Positions 1 through 7,617 of a stretch of DNA of 45,644 nt are shown here, piece by piece. Position 1 is the first letter of the stretch; each line of letters begins with the position of its first letter. The stretch comes from Oscillatoria salina IIICB1 (GTDB lineage: Bacteria; Cyanobacteriota; Cyanobacteriia; Cyanobacteriales; SIO1D9): the NCBI RefSeq assembly GCF_020144665.1, contig NZ_JAAHBQ010000053.1, forward strand, positions 1 through 45,644, written 5' to 3'. The notes under the pieces were generated by a model that did not search any database, was not told where the DNA came from, and worked only from the letters and a program-made list of their open reading frames with translations. Position numbers and translations under genes: made by a program.

Positions 1-443
1 GCTTCTACAGTAACCCCCAAACTTTCGTCTTCTCTTCTGGCTCTGGGAGCGCCAGCAGCAGGTGCGGGTGCTGATTCTAAGACAAAACCGCGATCGCGAA
101 TTTGACAGGGATTCTCGTCAAAATATTCTACTAATCGTGGTGCGCTAAAAGCGTCGAGTCGTTGAATAATTTTTGTTTCACCAATCCGCACTTGTTCTTC
201 ATCTAAAACTACGGGAACTGGTACGACTAAAGCAAAGTTTTTTACTTCACCTTTGTAGTCGTTTGCCATTGTGAGAATTGTCCGCGCTCCATCTTTAGCA
301 ATAATTACTTGAGAAGCTTGGTTATATAAATTGGTATCAGCCTTAGCGACGTAAAAACCACAAAATGCTTCTGCTGGTAAAACAAAGCTAATTGTTAAGA
401 ACAGAGTCAAAATTACTGTTGCTAAAACTCGCCAAATTTTCAT
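1..443 (-). CDS. DUF2330 exported protein, second tandem copy (3' end outside window)
   Basis: Only the first 147 codons lie in the window; the gene runs off the left edge. The ATG at 443 opens a typical signal peptide: a Lys start, a hydrophobic stretch, then LPAEA before FCGFYVAKAD. From that cleavage region on it closely matches the complete gene at 583-1896, sharing FCGFYVAKAD, LYNQASQV, RTILTMANDY, FALVVPVPV and RLDAFSAPRLVEYFDENPC, so the two are tandem paralogues. DUF2330 proteins are exported and of unknown function. The 139-bp gap to the upstream copy shows no clear terminator, so co-transcription with it and the RnfD-like gene is likely. The start is well supported by the paralogue; the product length is unknown. 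Confidence 0.85.
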   Translation of the reverse strand, partial: MKIWRVLATVILTLFLTISFVLPAEAFCGFYVAKADTNLYNQASQVIIAKDGARTILTMANDYKGEVKNFALVVPVPVVLDEEQVRIGETKIIQRLDAFSAPRLVEYFDENPCQIRDRGFVLESAPAPAAGAPRARREDESLGVTVE

Positions 444-582
444 TTTGATTACCTCATTTTTTTGCTTGGATAAACATTACATAAAATGTATCTCCAATTT
501 TTTAAGTGTTGAAAATTAGATTACTTTGACTGGAAGAAACTAATATTCAAGGCTCAAGCATGACTACAAACTAAGTCTTAAT

Positions 583-1896
583 TTAGTTCCAAATGTTTCG
601 CCACCAAGGTGTAGTTTGAACTTGGGATAAATTAGCTTTATCACGGATTGTTTGAATGTCCCATCTGGTGAGATTTGCTAAAGTTTGTACTTCTTGCTCT
701 TGGCGCTGTTGTAATGCTTGCTGGTATGGTTCGGCTGCGGGACAGTTCATTTCACCTTTATAAGGATGACGAATTACATAACGTCCCTGAAAGTTTTGTT
801 TATTTGCTGTTGTTTGAAAGCGCAAATCTTCGGGGAATTTATCGCGAGTATAACGAACGTGAAGCCGACTAATAAACACATTTGGGCGTTGTCCGGGTTG
901 TAACCAAAATACTCCTGCTTGTTCCAATTCTTCTGGGGAAAGTGGTTCGGCAGCGCAAGGATCGCAAGTTTGCATATTCCAAGCATATTCGAGAAAAGCA
1001 ACTTTTTTTCCTTCTCGTTCGTAAACAGTTTGAAACATCGATTTGTAGAAATCACCAAACTCGTTTTTGACGAATTCGGGAATTTCCACGTTGGAAGGAA
1101 CTTGGACGGTACGATAGTTAGTTAATTCGGTTTGTCCTTGAGGAGATAGCAAGTAAACAATTAAGTCTTGGTCTTGTTTGGCGTTGGTCATTCCCAGGCG
1201 AATTGGTAACATGAATTTCGGTGATTCATAAGCCATCATTAAAGGACGCAAAAATTCATATCCTGCTTGTTTATATTCAGCAAGATTGACTTTGGCGACG
1301 AAAAATTTCATGTCTTGTCGAATATAAGGCTGAAGCAATTCTTTAGCGCCAGGAGGAATTTTATAACCGTTATTAATTAGCCAAGTTTCTAGTCCAGAAG
1401 ATTCGGTGGCGCTGAGAATTAAAATGTCATATTCTCCGACGGAAAAGCTTGCTTCTACTGTGACACCTAATGTGCTATCTTCACTTTCTTCTAAGGCTGC
1501 TTGTGGTGCTGGTGCGCCTCTTGTTCCTCCTCTTTGTAAATATTCTGGTCGAGGATTACAAGGGTTTTCATCAAAGTATTCTACCAGTCGAGGTGCGCTA
1601 AAAGCATCAAGTCGTTGCATAATTTTGGGGTCGCCAACTCGAACTCGATCTTCTGTCAAAATTACTGGTACTGGTACTACTAAAGCAAAGTCTTGGACAT
1701 CTCCTTGATAGTCGTTTGCCATTGTTAAAATGGTACGATCGCCGTCTCTCGCGATCGCGACTTGGGAGGCTTGGTTATACAAGTCGGTGTCGGCTTTGGC
1801 AACATAGAAACCGCAAAAGGCTTCTGCTGGTAGTGCTAAACTAAAAAGAGTTGCTATTGTTACCAGAAAAGTTGTTAAAATTCGGAATAATTTCAT
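583..1896 (-). CDS. DUF2330 domain-containing exported protein
   Basis: This is a complete 437-residue protein of the DUF2330 family. Residues 1-26 form a signal peptide (MKLFRILTTFL to LPAEA, cleavage before FCGF), so the protein should act in the periplasm or thylakoid lumen. The mature N-terminus contains paired cysteines and the family block RTILTMANDY..VVPVPV. Further Cys pairs occur near DPCAAEP and MNCPAAEP, so disulfides are possible. No catalytic motif is recognisable and the biochemical role is unknown. The gene lies 8 bp downstream of the RnfD-like gene and upstream of a second DUF2330 copy, suggesting one transcript. Linkage to an electron-transport-type membrane subunit hints at a membrane redox or cofactor role, but that is inference only. 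Confidence 0.9.
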   Translation of the reverse strand: MKLFRILTTFLVTIATLFSLALPAEAFCGFYVAKADTDLYNQASQVAIARDGDRTILTMANDYQGDVQDFALVVPVPVILTEDRVRVGDPKIMQRLDAFSAPRLVEYFDENPCNPRPEYLQRGGTRGAPAPQAALEESEDSTLGVTVEASFSVGEYDILILSATESSGLETWLINNGYKIPPGAKELLQPYIRQDMKFFVAKVNLAEYKQAGYEFLRPLMMAYESPKFMLPIRLGMTNAKQDQDLIVYLLSPQGQTELTNYRTVQVPSNVEIPEFVKNEFGDFYKSMFQTVYEREGKKVAFLEYAWNMQTCDPCAAEPLSPEELEQAGVFWLQPGQRPNVFISRLHVRYTRDKFPEDLRFQTTANKQNFQGRYVIRHPYKGEMNCPAAEPYQQALQQRQEQEVQTLANLTRWDIQTIRDKANLSQVQTTPWWRNIWN

Positions 1897-1904
1897 TTTG
1901 AGTT

Positions 1905-2825
1905 TTACGATGTTGTGAATGATTGGTTGGGAAGGCGTTTATTGATTGTTTTTAGCCATTCAAATTTTGGTGCTGACCAAATGGTATCTAACCAAATAGT
2001 TAAGGGTGAAAGGAAAAATAATGCCCAAAAAACTGCTGTGGAAAGATAAAATTGATTGCGGAGGATAAAAGTGAGGAAAGCGATCGCTACTGCCCAAATT
2101 ATCCGGCTGATGGTAGCATTAGGAATTGAGCGAGGATCGGTGAGCATAAAGAAGGCAAAAAGTAGTAAACTACCGCTCATTAATTCGTGTTGTAATACGT
2201 CCCAACTCCAACCAAGCCAATAGTTACGCAGTCCTTCTAAGAGGGTATAAGCTACTAAAAAAGCGATGGAAGTATCCCAACGTCCAACTTGCTTTAAAAT
2301 TGTGCCTCCGGTGCAGAAAAATAAGAGTAGATACCACCAATCTGTTCCCCATTGTCCGGGCGAAACCCAAGCGTCTTGAGTTAAAATTAAGGCGGCGATA
2401 ATGCCAAAATTGGCAGGATTAAAGAAGTGTTTGTTTTTGTGACGGAAGAGAAATTTACTGGCGATCGCTAAACTCCCGGCGATCGCCATTGTTGTATAAT
2501 CGTTACAACGCAACAATAAGCACAGTCCTAAAGCTGTAATCGCTGCACTGCGTAAACAAGTTAGCTCGAATAGTTGCACTCGACTCTTGACTTCTTTTAC
2601 ACCTAGTTTCGGAATCTGATAACTTCTAATTTTACTCTTGACAAAAGGCACAAAACATGATAACAACCATTGAGTCAAGAGACAACTGGCGATCGCCACC
2701 AAAATCAGATCGGGGCGTAACGTCCAGTCGCGGGTACTAAGACCTAAAAATAAGAACAGTGAGAGAAAAATAATTTGGGAAATACGTGCGTCTTGCAATA
2801 ACATAAGCCTTCGCGATCGCGCCAT
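1905..2825 (-). CDS. RnfD/NqrB-like integral membrane protein
   Basis: This is a 306-residue polytopic membrane protein with about eight to ten hydrophobic segments. The C-terminal half carries the RnfD/NqrB signature: FFNPANFG near the middle, then HELMSGSLLLFAFFMLTDPR, matching the family pattern of a small-residue helix followed by a T-D-P loop. In Rnf and Nqr complexes this subunit carries a covalently bound flavin on a Thr in an SGAT-type motif. I see no such motif here, so the protein may not bind FMN covalently. No other rnf or nqr genes are nearby. It is followed 8 bp later by a DUF2330 gene. The start ATG at 2825 leads into a basic stretch before the first helix. The family call is firm; the function is not. 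Confidence 0.75.
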   Translation of the reverse strand: MARSRRLMLLQDARISQIIFLSLFLFLGLSTRDWTLRPDLILVAIASCLLTQWLLSCFVPFVKSKIRSYQIPKLGVKEVKSRVQLFELTCLRSAAITALGLCLLLRCNDYTTMAIAGSLAIASKFLFRHKNKHFFNPANFGIIAALILTQDAWVSPGQWGTDWWYLLLFFCTGGTILKQVGRWDTSIAFLVAYTLLEGLRNYWLGWSWDVLQHELMSGSLLLFAFFMLTDPRSIPNATISRIIWAVAIAFLTFILRNQFYLSTAVFWALFFLSPLTIWLDTIWSAPKFEWLKTINKRLPNQSFTTS

Positions 2826-2937
2826 ACATTTATTATTAACCGATCCAGTATGCCGGAGATTGTTCCCGGATACTCATAGCGTTACATTTTGTGTAACCGA
2901 CTATTCCTCTAGGTTACTGTGGGTTTTTAACTGCGAA

Positions 2938-2969
2938 GAAAAAAAAAGAGGCGATTTTGATCTCGCCTC
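2938..2969 (-). terminator. Rho-independent terminator of the coiled-coil operon
   Basis: Read on the minus strand, a 7-bp perfect stem (GAGGCGA/TCGCCTC, arms 2963-2969 and 2948-2954) with an 8-nt loop is followed directly by a run of seven T and further T-rich sequence. It lies 28 bp after the stop codon of the minus-strand gene ending at 2997. Confidence 0.85.
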
Positions 2970-2996
2970 CCCATATTTTGCCCCTAAAACTTATAA

Positions 2997-4136
2997 TTAC
3001 TTACTTTTTTGTGGATTCTTAACCTGTTCTTGCAAAAGCTCTTTCATCGTTTGATAAGAACTGGCATTAGAAGCACCTTCGATCGCTTTAACAGCCAAAT
3101 CTTGAACTTGTTTGAGTGCTGCATCTAACTGTTTAGAAAGATTTTGAATTCGCAATTCTTGATTCTGAATTGTTTCTTCTAAAGAAGAAATCTGTAACTC
3201 ATAATAACGTTTTTGTCCCTCAATTTCCTTCGCCCGCAAATCTGCCTTAACTTTGGCTTGATAATTACCAATATTGCGTCCAGTTTCCTTACCATTCTTG
3301 ATATTTTTTTCTAACTCTTCCTTGTGCGCCTCAACTTTCTGTTTAGCTTCCGCATACTGTTTTTCTCGTTCTGCAATAGCTTCTTCTCGCTCTCGCCATT
3401 GTTTCTCTTGTTCTTGGCGTACTTCTGCTAATTCTTTATACAAGTTTTTCTTGCGCTGTTCGTATTCTTCTTCAGCCAAAGTCCGTTCGAGTTCCAAGTT
3501 ATATTCATACTCTTCGCGATCGCGCTGACGAGACTTACTATTTTCTTCATTTCGCTCTTTAATTTCGCGCTGATGAGTTTCTTGTTCTTTCTGCCAAGCC
3601 TTCTCTAATTCTTGGATTTGTTGCTGGAGATTTTCTCGGCGATCGCTTAATTCTTCCTCAAAGCTTTTCGCATTTTCTTCGTAAGAATCAATCAACTCAT
3701 CGAGAGTATCTTCGCCAACTGTTTCTAGCTCGTGTAATTCTTGTAATTGCTCTTTTTCAGTATTGACAAACTCTTGAATTTCTGCCAAAGAAGAAGCTTG
3801 AGCGATTAATTGTTCTGATAAATCGCTAACTGAACTACCAAAATTTTGTTGCAACGTCTCCAGACTTTTAATTGTCTGACTGATTTTCCGTTGAGCAGTT
3901 TGAGTTTGATTCATATTAGTTGGAGTAGAGGGATTATTTTGAACGGTTGCTGGTGCGATCGCGACTGCGGCTGCGGGTGCTTGTTTTGCTAGTTGCTTAA
4001 CTTGAGTTTCTAGCTGTTTTTTCTCTTGAATTATTTCTTCATACGCTTCCATAATTTCTACTTTTGTAGAGCGCATGGTTACTTTTTTAGTTGTTCGATT
4101 GGTTTGAGCAGAATCACTTTTCTTTTTACTTGCCAT
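2997..4136 (-). CDS. Long coiled-coil protein A (paralogue of the adjacent gene)
   Basis: This is a 379-residue, Glu/Gln/Lys-rich protein. After a basic N-terminus (MASKKKSDSAQ) and a short Ala/Pro/Thr-rich linker at about 50-75, residues from about 80 to 360 show near-continuous heptad-like coiled coil. The final segment QVQDLAVKAIEGAS resembles the end of its neighbour (QAQQLAMRAFQSS). There is no signal peptide or membrane segment. Start, layout and end match the 4176-5171 gene, so they are paralogues 39 bp apart in one operon that ends in a strong terminator. Multicellular cyanobacteria are known to contain coiled-coil pairs that co-polymerise, such as ZicK/ZacK. Whether this pair does so is inference. 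The divergent XRE/ImmA pair is its likely regulator. Confidence 0.8.
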   Translation of the reverse strand: MASKKKSDSAQTNRTTKKVTMRSTKVEIMEAYEEIIQEKKQLETQVKQLAKQAPAAAVAIAPATVQNNPSTPTNMNQTQTAQRKISQTIKSLETLQQNFGSSVSDLSEQLIAQASSLAEIQEFVNTEKEQLQELHELETVGEDTLDELIDSYEENAKSFEEELSDRRENLQQQIQELEKAWQKEQETHQREIKERNEENSKSRQRDREEYEYNLELERTLAEEEYEQRKKNLYKELAEVRQEQEKQWREREEAIAEREKQYAEAKQKVEAHKEELEKNIKNGKETGRNIGNYQAKVKADLRAKEIEGQKRYYELQISSLEETIQNQELRIQNLSKQLDAALKQVQDLAVKAIEGASNASSYQTMKELLQEQVKNPQKSK

Positions 4137-4175
4137 CCTGAATTTCCTCTAATTTTTTACTTAATTTAAATAAAT

Positions 4176-5171
4176 TTAGCTTGCTTTACCGTTAGAACTT
4201 TGAAAAGCTCGCATTGCCAATTGTTGCGCCTGATTAGTTGCTGCTTGTAGTTGAGCAGTAATATCAGCAATTTGTTCGGTTTGGCGCTCAATTGTAGCTT
4301 GCAGAGATTGGACTTTCAATTGATAGCCTTGTTCCGCAGCTTGCCATTCTTTTTCGATCAGTTCAGTTTTAACTTTTGCTTCGCGATCTGCATCTTTAAT
4401 CGCATCTTCTTTAGCTTTAATATAAGCTTTTTTCAACTCTTCCTCGAAACCAGCAATTTTTTGTTGATTTTCCTCAAATTCAGCTTGATGCTCGCTTAAG
4501 TATTGTTCTCGCTCTGTCCAAGCTTTTTCTTTGTCCCGATTTAATTCTTCTAACTCTCGCTCTTGCAAGCGCTTGTGTTCCTCGTATTCGTCCATTTCAA
4601 CTTGGCGAATGCGCTCAATTTCATATTGATAATCTGCTGCTTCTTGTTCGCGCTGTTTAGTAGTTAATTCGCTTTCTTCTTGCACTTTAAGCTCGAATTC
4701 TTGCTGCTCTTTTGACCAAGCTTTCCGCGATTGCGCTATCTCTTTTTCTACTGCTTCTCGGCGAGATGCGATTTGACTTTCTAGTTCTTTTAACTTGGCT
4801 TGATGTTCTTGACGTAAAATATAAAGTGCATCGGCAACTAAGCGGATTTTGCGTAACTGTTCGAGTTGTTCATTTTCAACTAATCTCGCGCGTTTTAATT
4901 CGTCTAGTTTAGAAGATTCTGTGGCTAACTTTTCCGTCAGTTGATTAACGATCGTGCCGAAATCTAATTGGAGGGTAGCCATGCTATTGACAATGTTGTC
5001 AACTGTGTAGTTAGAGGCTACTTCTAATAATTGTTGATTCTTTTCTTTCTCAGCTTCTTCTTCTTTCGTGGCGACTTTGGCTTCCGCTTGTTTTTGCTCG
5101 GTAAGTAACTTACTAAAAGCCGCTAAAATCTGTTCTTTACTTTCTTTCGGTGTAGCTTGGGCTTGAGTCAT
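4176..5171 (-). CDS. Long coiled-coil protein B, first gene of the operon
   Basis: This is a 331-residue, highly charged protein predicted to be coiled coil from about residue 75 to 320, without signal peptide or membrane helix. The ATG at 5171 is preceded by AGGAGAA at good spacing. A non-repetitive N-terminal segment (about 45-75, VDNIVNSMATLQLDFGTIVNQL) matches the equivalent block of the next gene (SLETLQQNFGSSVSDLSEQL), so both keep a defined head domain ahead of the rod. The gene is transcribed away from the XRE repressor, and the 167-bp shared intergenic region holds three 16-bp palindromes. I cannot assign a function. A cytoskeletal, scaffold or abortive-type role would be guesswork beyond 'regulated coiled-coil pair'. 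Confidence 0.8.
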   Translation of the reverse strand: MTQAQATPKESKEQILAAFSKLLTEQKQAEAKVATKEEEAEKEKNQQLLEVASNYTVDNIVNSMATLQLDFGTIVNQLTEKLATESSKLDELKRARLVENEQLEQLRKIRLVADALYILRQEHQAKLKELESQIASRREAVEKEIAQSRKAWSKEQQEFELKVQEESELTTKQREQEAADYQYEIERIRQVEMDEYEEHKRLQERELEELNRDKEKAWTEREQYLSEHQAEFEENQQKIAGFEEELKKAYIKAKEDAIKDADREAKVKTELIEKEWQAAEQGYQLKVQSLQATIERQTEQIADITAQLQAATNQAQQLAMRAFQSSNGKAS

Positions 5172-5219
5172 AATTCTTCTCCTGAAAGATGCAACAGTAG
5201 CACGAGTCTTAAGCTAAAC

Positions 5220-5299
5220 TTGACGTTTTCTTCAACGCTAAAGCTATACTAACTGCTAGTTGACTATTTCGTCAATAGCCTTGTTGAACTTTTCGTCAA
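5220..5299. promoter_or_regulatory. Three 16-bp palindromic operators between divergent genes
   Basis: Three 16-mers share the form TTGA-N8-TCAA and a TTTTC-type centre: TTGACGTTTTCTTCAA at 5220-5235, TTGACTATTTCGTCAA at 5260-5275 (arms TTGAC/GTCAA) and TTGAACTTTTCGTCAA at 5284-5299. They occur only in the divergent promoter region between the coiled-coil operon and the XRE gene. A dyad of this size is typical of XRE-dimer operators. I infer binding by the adjacent XRE protein, with autoregulation and control of the coiled-coil genes. Confidence 0.7.
5246..5275 (-). promoter_or_regulatory. Predicted promoter of the coiled-coil operon
   Basis: On the minus strand TTGACG (5275-5270) is followed after 18 bp by TAGTAT (5251-5246), a plausible sigma-70-type pair about 75 bp upstream of the ATG at 5171. 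The -35 element lies inside the middle 16-bp palindrome, so a bound repressor would block it. It is a pattern match only. Confidence 0.4.
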
Positions 5300-5312
5300 A
5301 CTGCGTTAACAT
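5284..5312 (+). promoter_or_regulatory. Predicted promoter of the XRE/ImmA operon
   Basis: TTGAAC (5284-5289), a 17-bp spacer and TAACAT (5307-5312) form a sigma-70-like promoter. Its -35 box is the left arm of the third palindrome. Transcription would begin near 5319, on top of the ATG at 5318. This favours the downstream GTG at 5339 as the true start. Confidence 0.45.
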
Positions 5313-5338
5313 AAGGAATGAAGGAGGATACAACGAAC

Positions 5339-5689
5339 GTGAGTAAAAACTTTGGTCAACTAATCCGTCAAGCGCGAAAGGATAAGGGATACTCGCAGAG
5401 GGAGCTAGCCAAGCTGCTAGGTTTAGACTTCACTTACTTATCGAAACTGGAAAACGAGCGAGCGCAGTATGCCCCCAAAGAAGAGATTATCCGAGGTTTA
5501 GCGCGTCATCTCGACTTAGACGAAGAGGAATTAGTCTTCCTAGCGGGGCGCGTCCCCCAACAAGACGAAGACATCCTCAAGGAACACTACAAATCGATGC
5601 CAACCCTTTTCCGGAGAATGCGCGAAAACCCCGAATTTGCTCGTCGAGTGCTTCAGGAAGCAAGCAAAGCTGAAAATCAGGAGAAGTAA
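5339..5689 (+). CDS. XRE-family transcriptional repressor
   Basis: The N-terminal part is a Cro/C1-type helix-turn-helix domain (FGQLIRQARKDKGYSQRELAKLLGLDFTYLSKLENER, then a LARHLDLDEEEL helix), followed by a charged tail that ends in EASKAENQEK. I chose the GTG at 5339 (116 residues) because AAGGAGGA at 5321-5328 sits about 10 bp ahead of it. The in-frame ATG at 5318 has its only AAGGA abutting the codon and lies at the predicted transcription start. The ImmA-type protease gene follows after 2 bp, so they are co-expressed. Pairs of this kind (ImmR/ImmA, DdrO/IrrE) work as a repressor destroyed by its partner protease. I infer that this protein represses itself and the divergent coiled-coil operon through the three palindromes. 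Confidence 0.9.
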   Translation: MSKNFGQLIRQARKDKGYSQRELAKLLGLDFTYLSKLENERAQYAPKEEIIRGLARHLDLDEEELVFLAGRVPQQDEDILKEHYKSMPTLFRRMRENPEFARRVLQEASKAENQEK

Positions 5690-5691
5690 AA

Positions 5692-6354
5692 TTGAGTATC
5701 TTCAAACCGTTTCGCTTTATTTCTAAGCCCGAAATAGAAGCCAAAGCGACTGAAATTTTAGTCTTAATGGAAGAAACGCCCAATTACGTGCCGAAACTGC
5801 CCTTAGATGCTAGTCGCGTAGCCGAATTTCTCGGATTAGACGTAGTTTGGGATAGTATTCCTGCCGACGAAGAAGGCGCGATCGCTGCCAGAATTTTACC
5901 CTTAGAACGTCTGATTGAGATCAATGAAAATATTCCCCAACTGCAAGGCGGTTTTGGCGAATCTACCATTGCTCATGAAATCGGACATTGGGTATTACAT
6001 ATCGACAAAAATGCCATCAAAAGATTTTTGAGACTAGAAAAAAAAGGGGTAAAAATTAAAGTCGATCCTCTTTTATGCAGGAGTGCAGAAAACTTAGCTG
6101 GAATTGAGTGGCAAGCCCAATATTTTGCTAGTTGTTTATTAATGCCTCAATATCAATTAACCGAGCTAAAAAAAGGATGTGACTTAACCCAATGGCGCGA
6201 TCTTTATGCAATGGCAGAAGAATTAGGAGTCACCATTTCTAATCTGATTCATCGTCTCAAAGATTTAGGCTGGATTTACCTAAGCGAAGGCTCGAAAAAT
6301 CTTGAATTAGGTGAAGCAATTTCTCGGGAGAAAAATCAGGTATTAGTAAGTTAG
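5692..6354 (+). CDS. ImmA/IrrE-family zinc metallopeptidase
   Basis: This 220-residue protein carries the zinc motif HEIGH (His95, Glu96, His99) in STIAHEIGHWVLH. The downstream block GIEWQAQYFASCLLMP supplies the likely third ligand (Glu139) and the LLMP signature of the ImmA/IrrE family. These peptidases cleave XRE-type repressors after a stress signal. It starts with TTG at 5692, 2 bp after the XRE stop codon, with an AGGAGAA ribosome-binding site inside the end of the XRE gene, so translation is probably coupled. The C-terminal third (LGVTISNLIHRLKDLGWIYL) looks like the substrate-recognition helical part. There are no phage structural or integrase genes nearby, so this is a stand-alone switch rather than a visible prophage. 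Confidence 0.9.
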   Translation: MSIFKPFRFISKPEIEAKATEILVLMEETPNYVPKLPLDASRVAEFLGLDVVWDSIPADEEGAIAARILPLERLIEINENIPQLQGGFGESTIAHEIGHWVLHIDKNAIKRFLRLEKKGVKIKVDPLLCRSAENLAGIEWQAQYFASCLLMPQYQLTELKKGCDLTQWRDLYAMAEELGVTISNLIHRLKDLGWIYLSEGSKNLELGEAISREKNQVLVS

Positions 6355-6390
6355 TAATACTGTAATTTTTTAGGGCGCAGCTACCATATT

Positions 6391-6412
6391 TTAGCCCGCC
6401 AGTGCGGGCTAA
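6391..6412. terminator. Terminator-like hairpin after the protease gene
   Basis: A perfect 9-bp stem (TTAGCCCGC/GCGGGCTAA) with loop CAGT lies 37 bp after the ImmA stop codon and is followed by an AT-rich stretch without a long T run. It separates the plus-strand switch from the convergent DUF4058 gene and may serve both strands. Confidence 0.6.
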
Positions 6413-6485
6413 TTTATAATTTTGAAAATTTTATTAAAATCTACCATAGCTAGTTAGAAGAGCATTTTTGTCAGACTATTAATTA

Positions 6486-7205
6486 TTAATTAGTTGGATA
6501 ATTTAAAGTTGCTGCCCATTCGCGATCTTCTGGAGATAAGGGCGGTTTAGGAGGTTGAGTATAATCAATTGCCAAACGATAGCGCCCTTTTTCATAAACA
6601 TAATTAAATAAAGGTTGTAAATCTAAGATCGGTTCAGTTTCTGTTGGTAACAAGGGAATTGGTAGAGGTGGAATTGATTGTCGGAGAGAAAAAGCATACA
6701 AGTCCGCATTTGGGCGGCGATCGCTGCGAGAAATCAAAATTCGGTAATCTCCCAGATTTGTACTTCTAATCGGTAAAGGTTTACCTCCTCGCAAAAAATC
6801 TATTTCCACCAGATGAGTTGCACTAGCTAAAACTTGATTACGCTTGTTTAAATAAGCATTACGTCCTTCCCCTTTACGCTTATTTTTAGGTGATAATAAC
6901 TCAATAGTTGTCACAACAGTACCAGTACCTATTTCTTTAATTTCTAGATACCTTTCATTTACTTCTTGAGAGTTATTTTTCTTAAGATTTTTGGTCGCTA
7001 CTGACACATCAGGAATACCAACTAAAACACTTTCTTCGTCACTGCTAAAGTAGGTTCTTTTCTCAATTTTTACTCGATACTTTTCACTGAGACGGTCTAC
7101 TAAATTATCCGCGATCGCCACAATTAAACGGTTATGTACGGCTGACCATAACTCGGAATTTTCAAGGTAGGGGTCTATACCTGGAAATGGTGACGGCATT
7201 GGCAA
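6486..7205 (-). CDS. DUF4058 family protein
   Basis: This 239-residue protein has the characteristic DUF4058 start MPSPFPGIDPYLE, followed by LWSAVHNRLIVAIADNL, the VGIPDVSV block, and VVTTIELLSPKNKR.GEGR.AYL.KR. The last block, with IE-x-LSPKNK, resembles the acidic and basic residues of PD-(D/E)xK-like folds, but I would not claim nuclease activity. The family is abundant in cyanobacteria, usually in multiple copies, and has no established function. The ATG at 7205 was chosen because it begins directly before the conserved motif (MPMPSPFPG; the third residue is a second possible Met start). It is a single gene with no operon partner evident. Confidence 0.85.
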   Translation of the reverse strand: MPMPSPFPGIDPYLENSELWSAVHNRLIVAIADNLVDRLSEKYRVKIEKRTYFSSDEESVLVGIPDVSVATKNLKKNNSQEVNERYLEIKEIGTGTVVTTIELLSPKNKRKGEGRNAYLNKRNQVLASATHLVEIDFLRGGKPLPIRSTNLGDYRILISRSDRRPNADLYAFSLRQSIPPLPIPLLPTETEPILDLQPLFNYVYEKGRYRLAIDYTQPPKPPLSPEDREWAATLNYPTN

Positions 7206-7272
7206 ATATTACTCCTTTTTTAATCATTGTAACCCGAACTTTAGTGATTTCGATTGGAGCTATGATTAATAG

Positions 7273-7614
7273 TTAATTTGGCGGACGGTTGACTCGAATT
7301 AACTTATTTCTTAAAGTTTCTTCTCGCTCAATAGCCTCATCAATTCGCCTTGCAAACCTCTCAAAATTAAGGTCTTCAGAACAAACAATAATACCAGCAT
7401 GATTTGGCTGTAAACTATGCAGCTTTACAAAGTCGTGACGGTTTCCTGTCAAAACTGCGCGATCGCAGTTCGTAGCAAACTCTAACACATCTTCATCAGG
7501 AATTCCTAAGTTAGCATTTCCCGCTTCTTGTGCAGTTAAAACATCATGACCAAAAGTGCGTAGAAACTCTACGACTGGCAAAGGAAAATTCTCATCTGCA
7601 TAAAGCAATGCCAA
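7273..7614 (-). CDS. DUF5615 PIN-like protein (toxin-type), copy 2
   Basis: This 113-residue protein has a PIN-like layout: LLYADENFPLPVVEFLR at the start with the conserved D-E pair, then LEFATNCDRAVLTGNRHDFVKLH with the internal acidic position, and AGIIVCSEDLNFERFARRID. DUF5615 proteins are truncated PIN-domain relatives normally encoded next to a DUF433 partner, and are thought to be ribonuclease-type toxins. The start ATG lies 3 bp after the DUF433 stop. It is a paralogue of the 8086-8421 gene. The last 25 codons or so are nearly identical in DNA between copies, while the middle has diverged. Confidence 0.85.
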   Translation of the reverse strand: MALLYADENFPLPVVEFLRTFGHDVLTAQEAGNANLGIPDEDVLEFATNCDRAVLTGNRHDFVKLHSLQPNHAGIIVCSEDLNFERFARRIDEAIEREETLRNKLIRVNRPPN

Positions 7615-7617
7615 CTT

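Noticed and set aside
774-1058. Frames on the opposite or alternate strand within the DUF2330 gene
   Set aside because: They have no ribosome-binding site or recognisable domain and lie fully inside a well-supported gene.
5318-5338. ATG at 5318 as the XRE start
   Set aside because: It lies at the predicted transcription start, and the AAGGAGGA that follows it fits the GTG at 5339 instead.
5318-6354. Prophage or integrative-element remnant suggested by XRE/ImmA
   Set aside because: No integrase, excisionase, attachment repeats or structural genes were found within 10 kb on either side.
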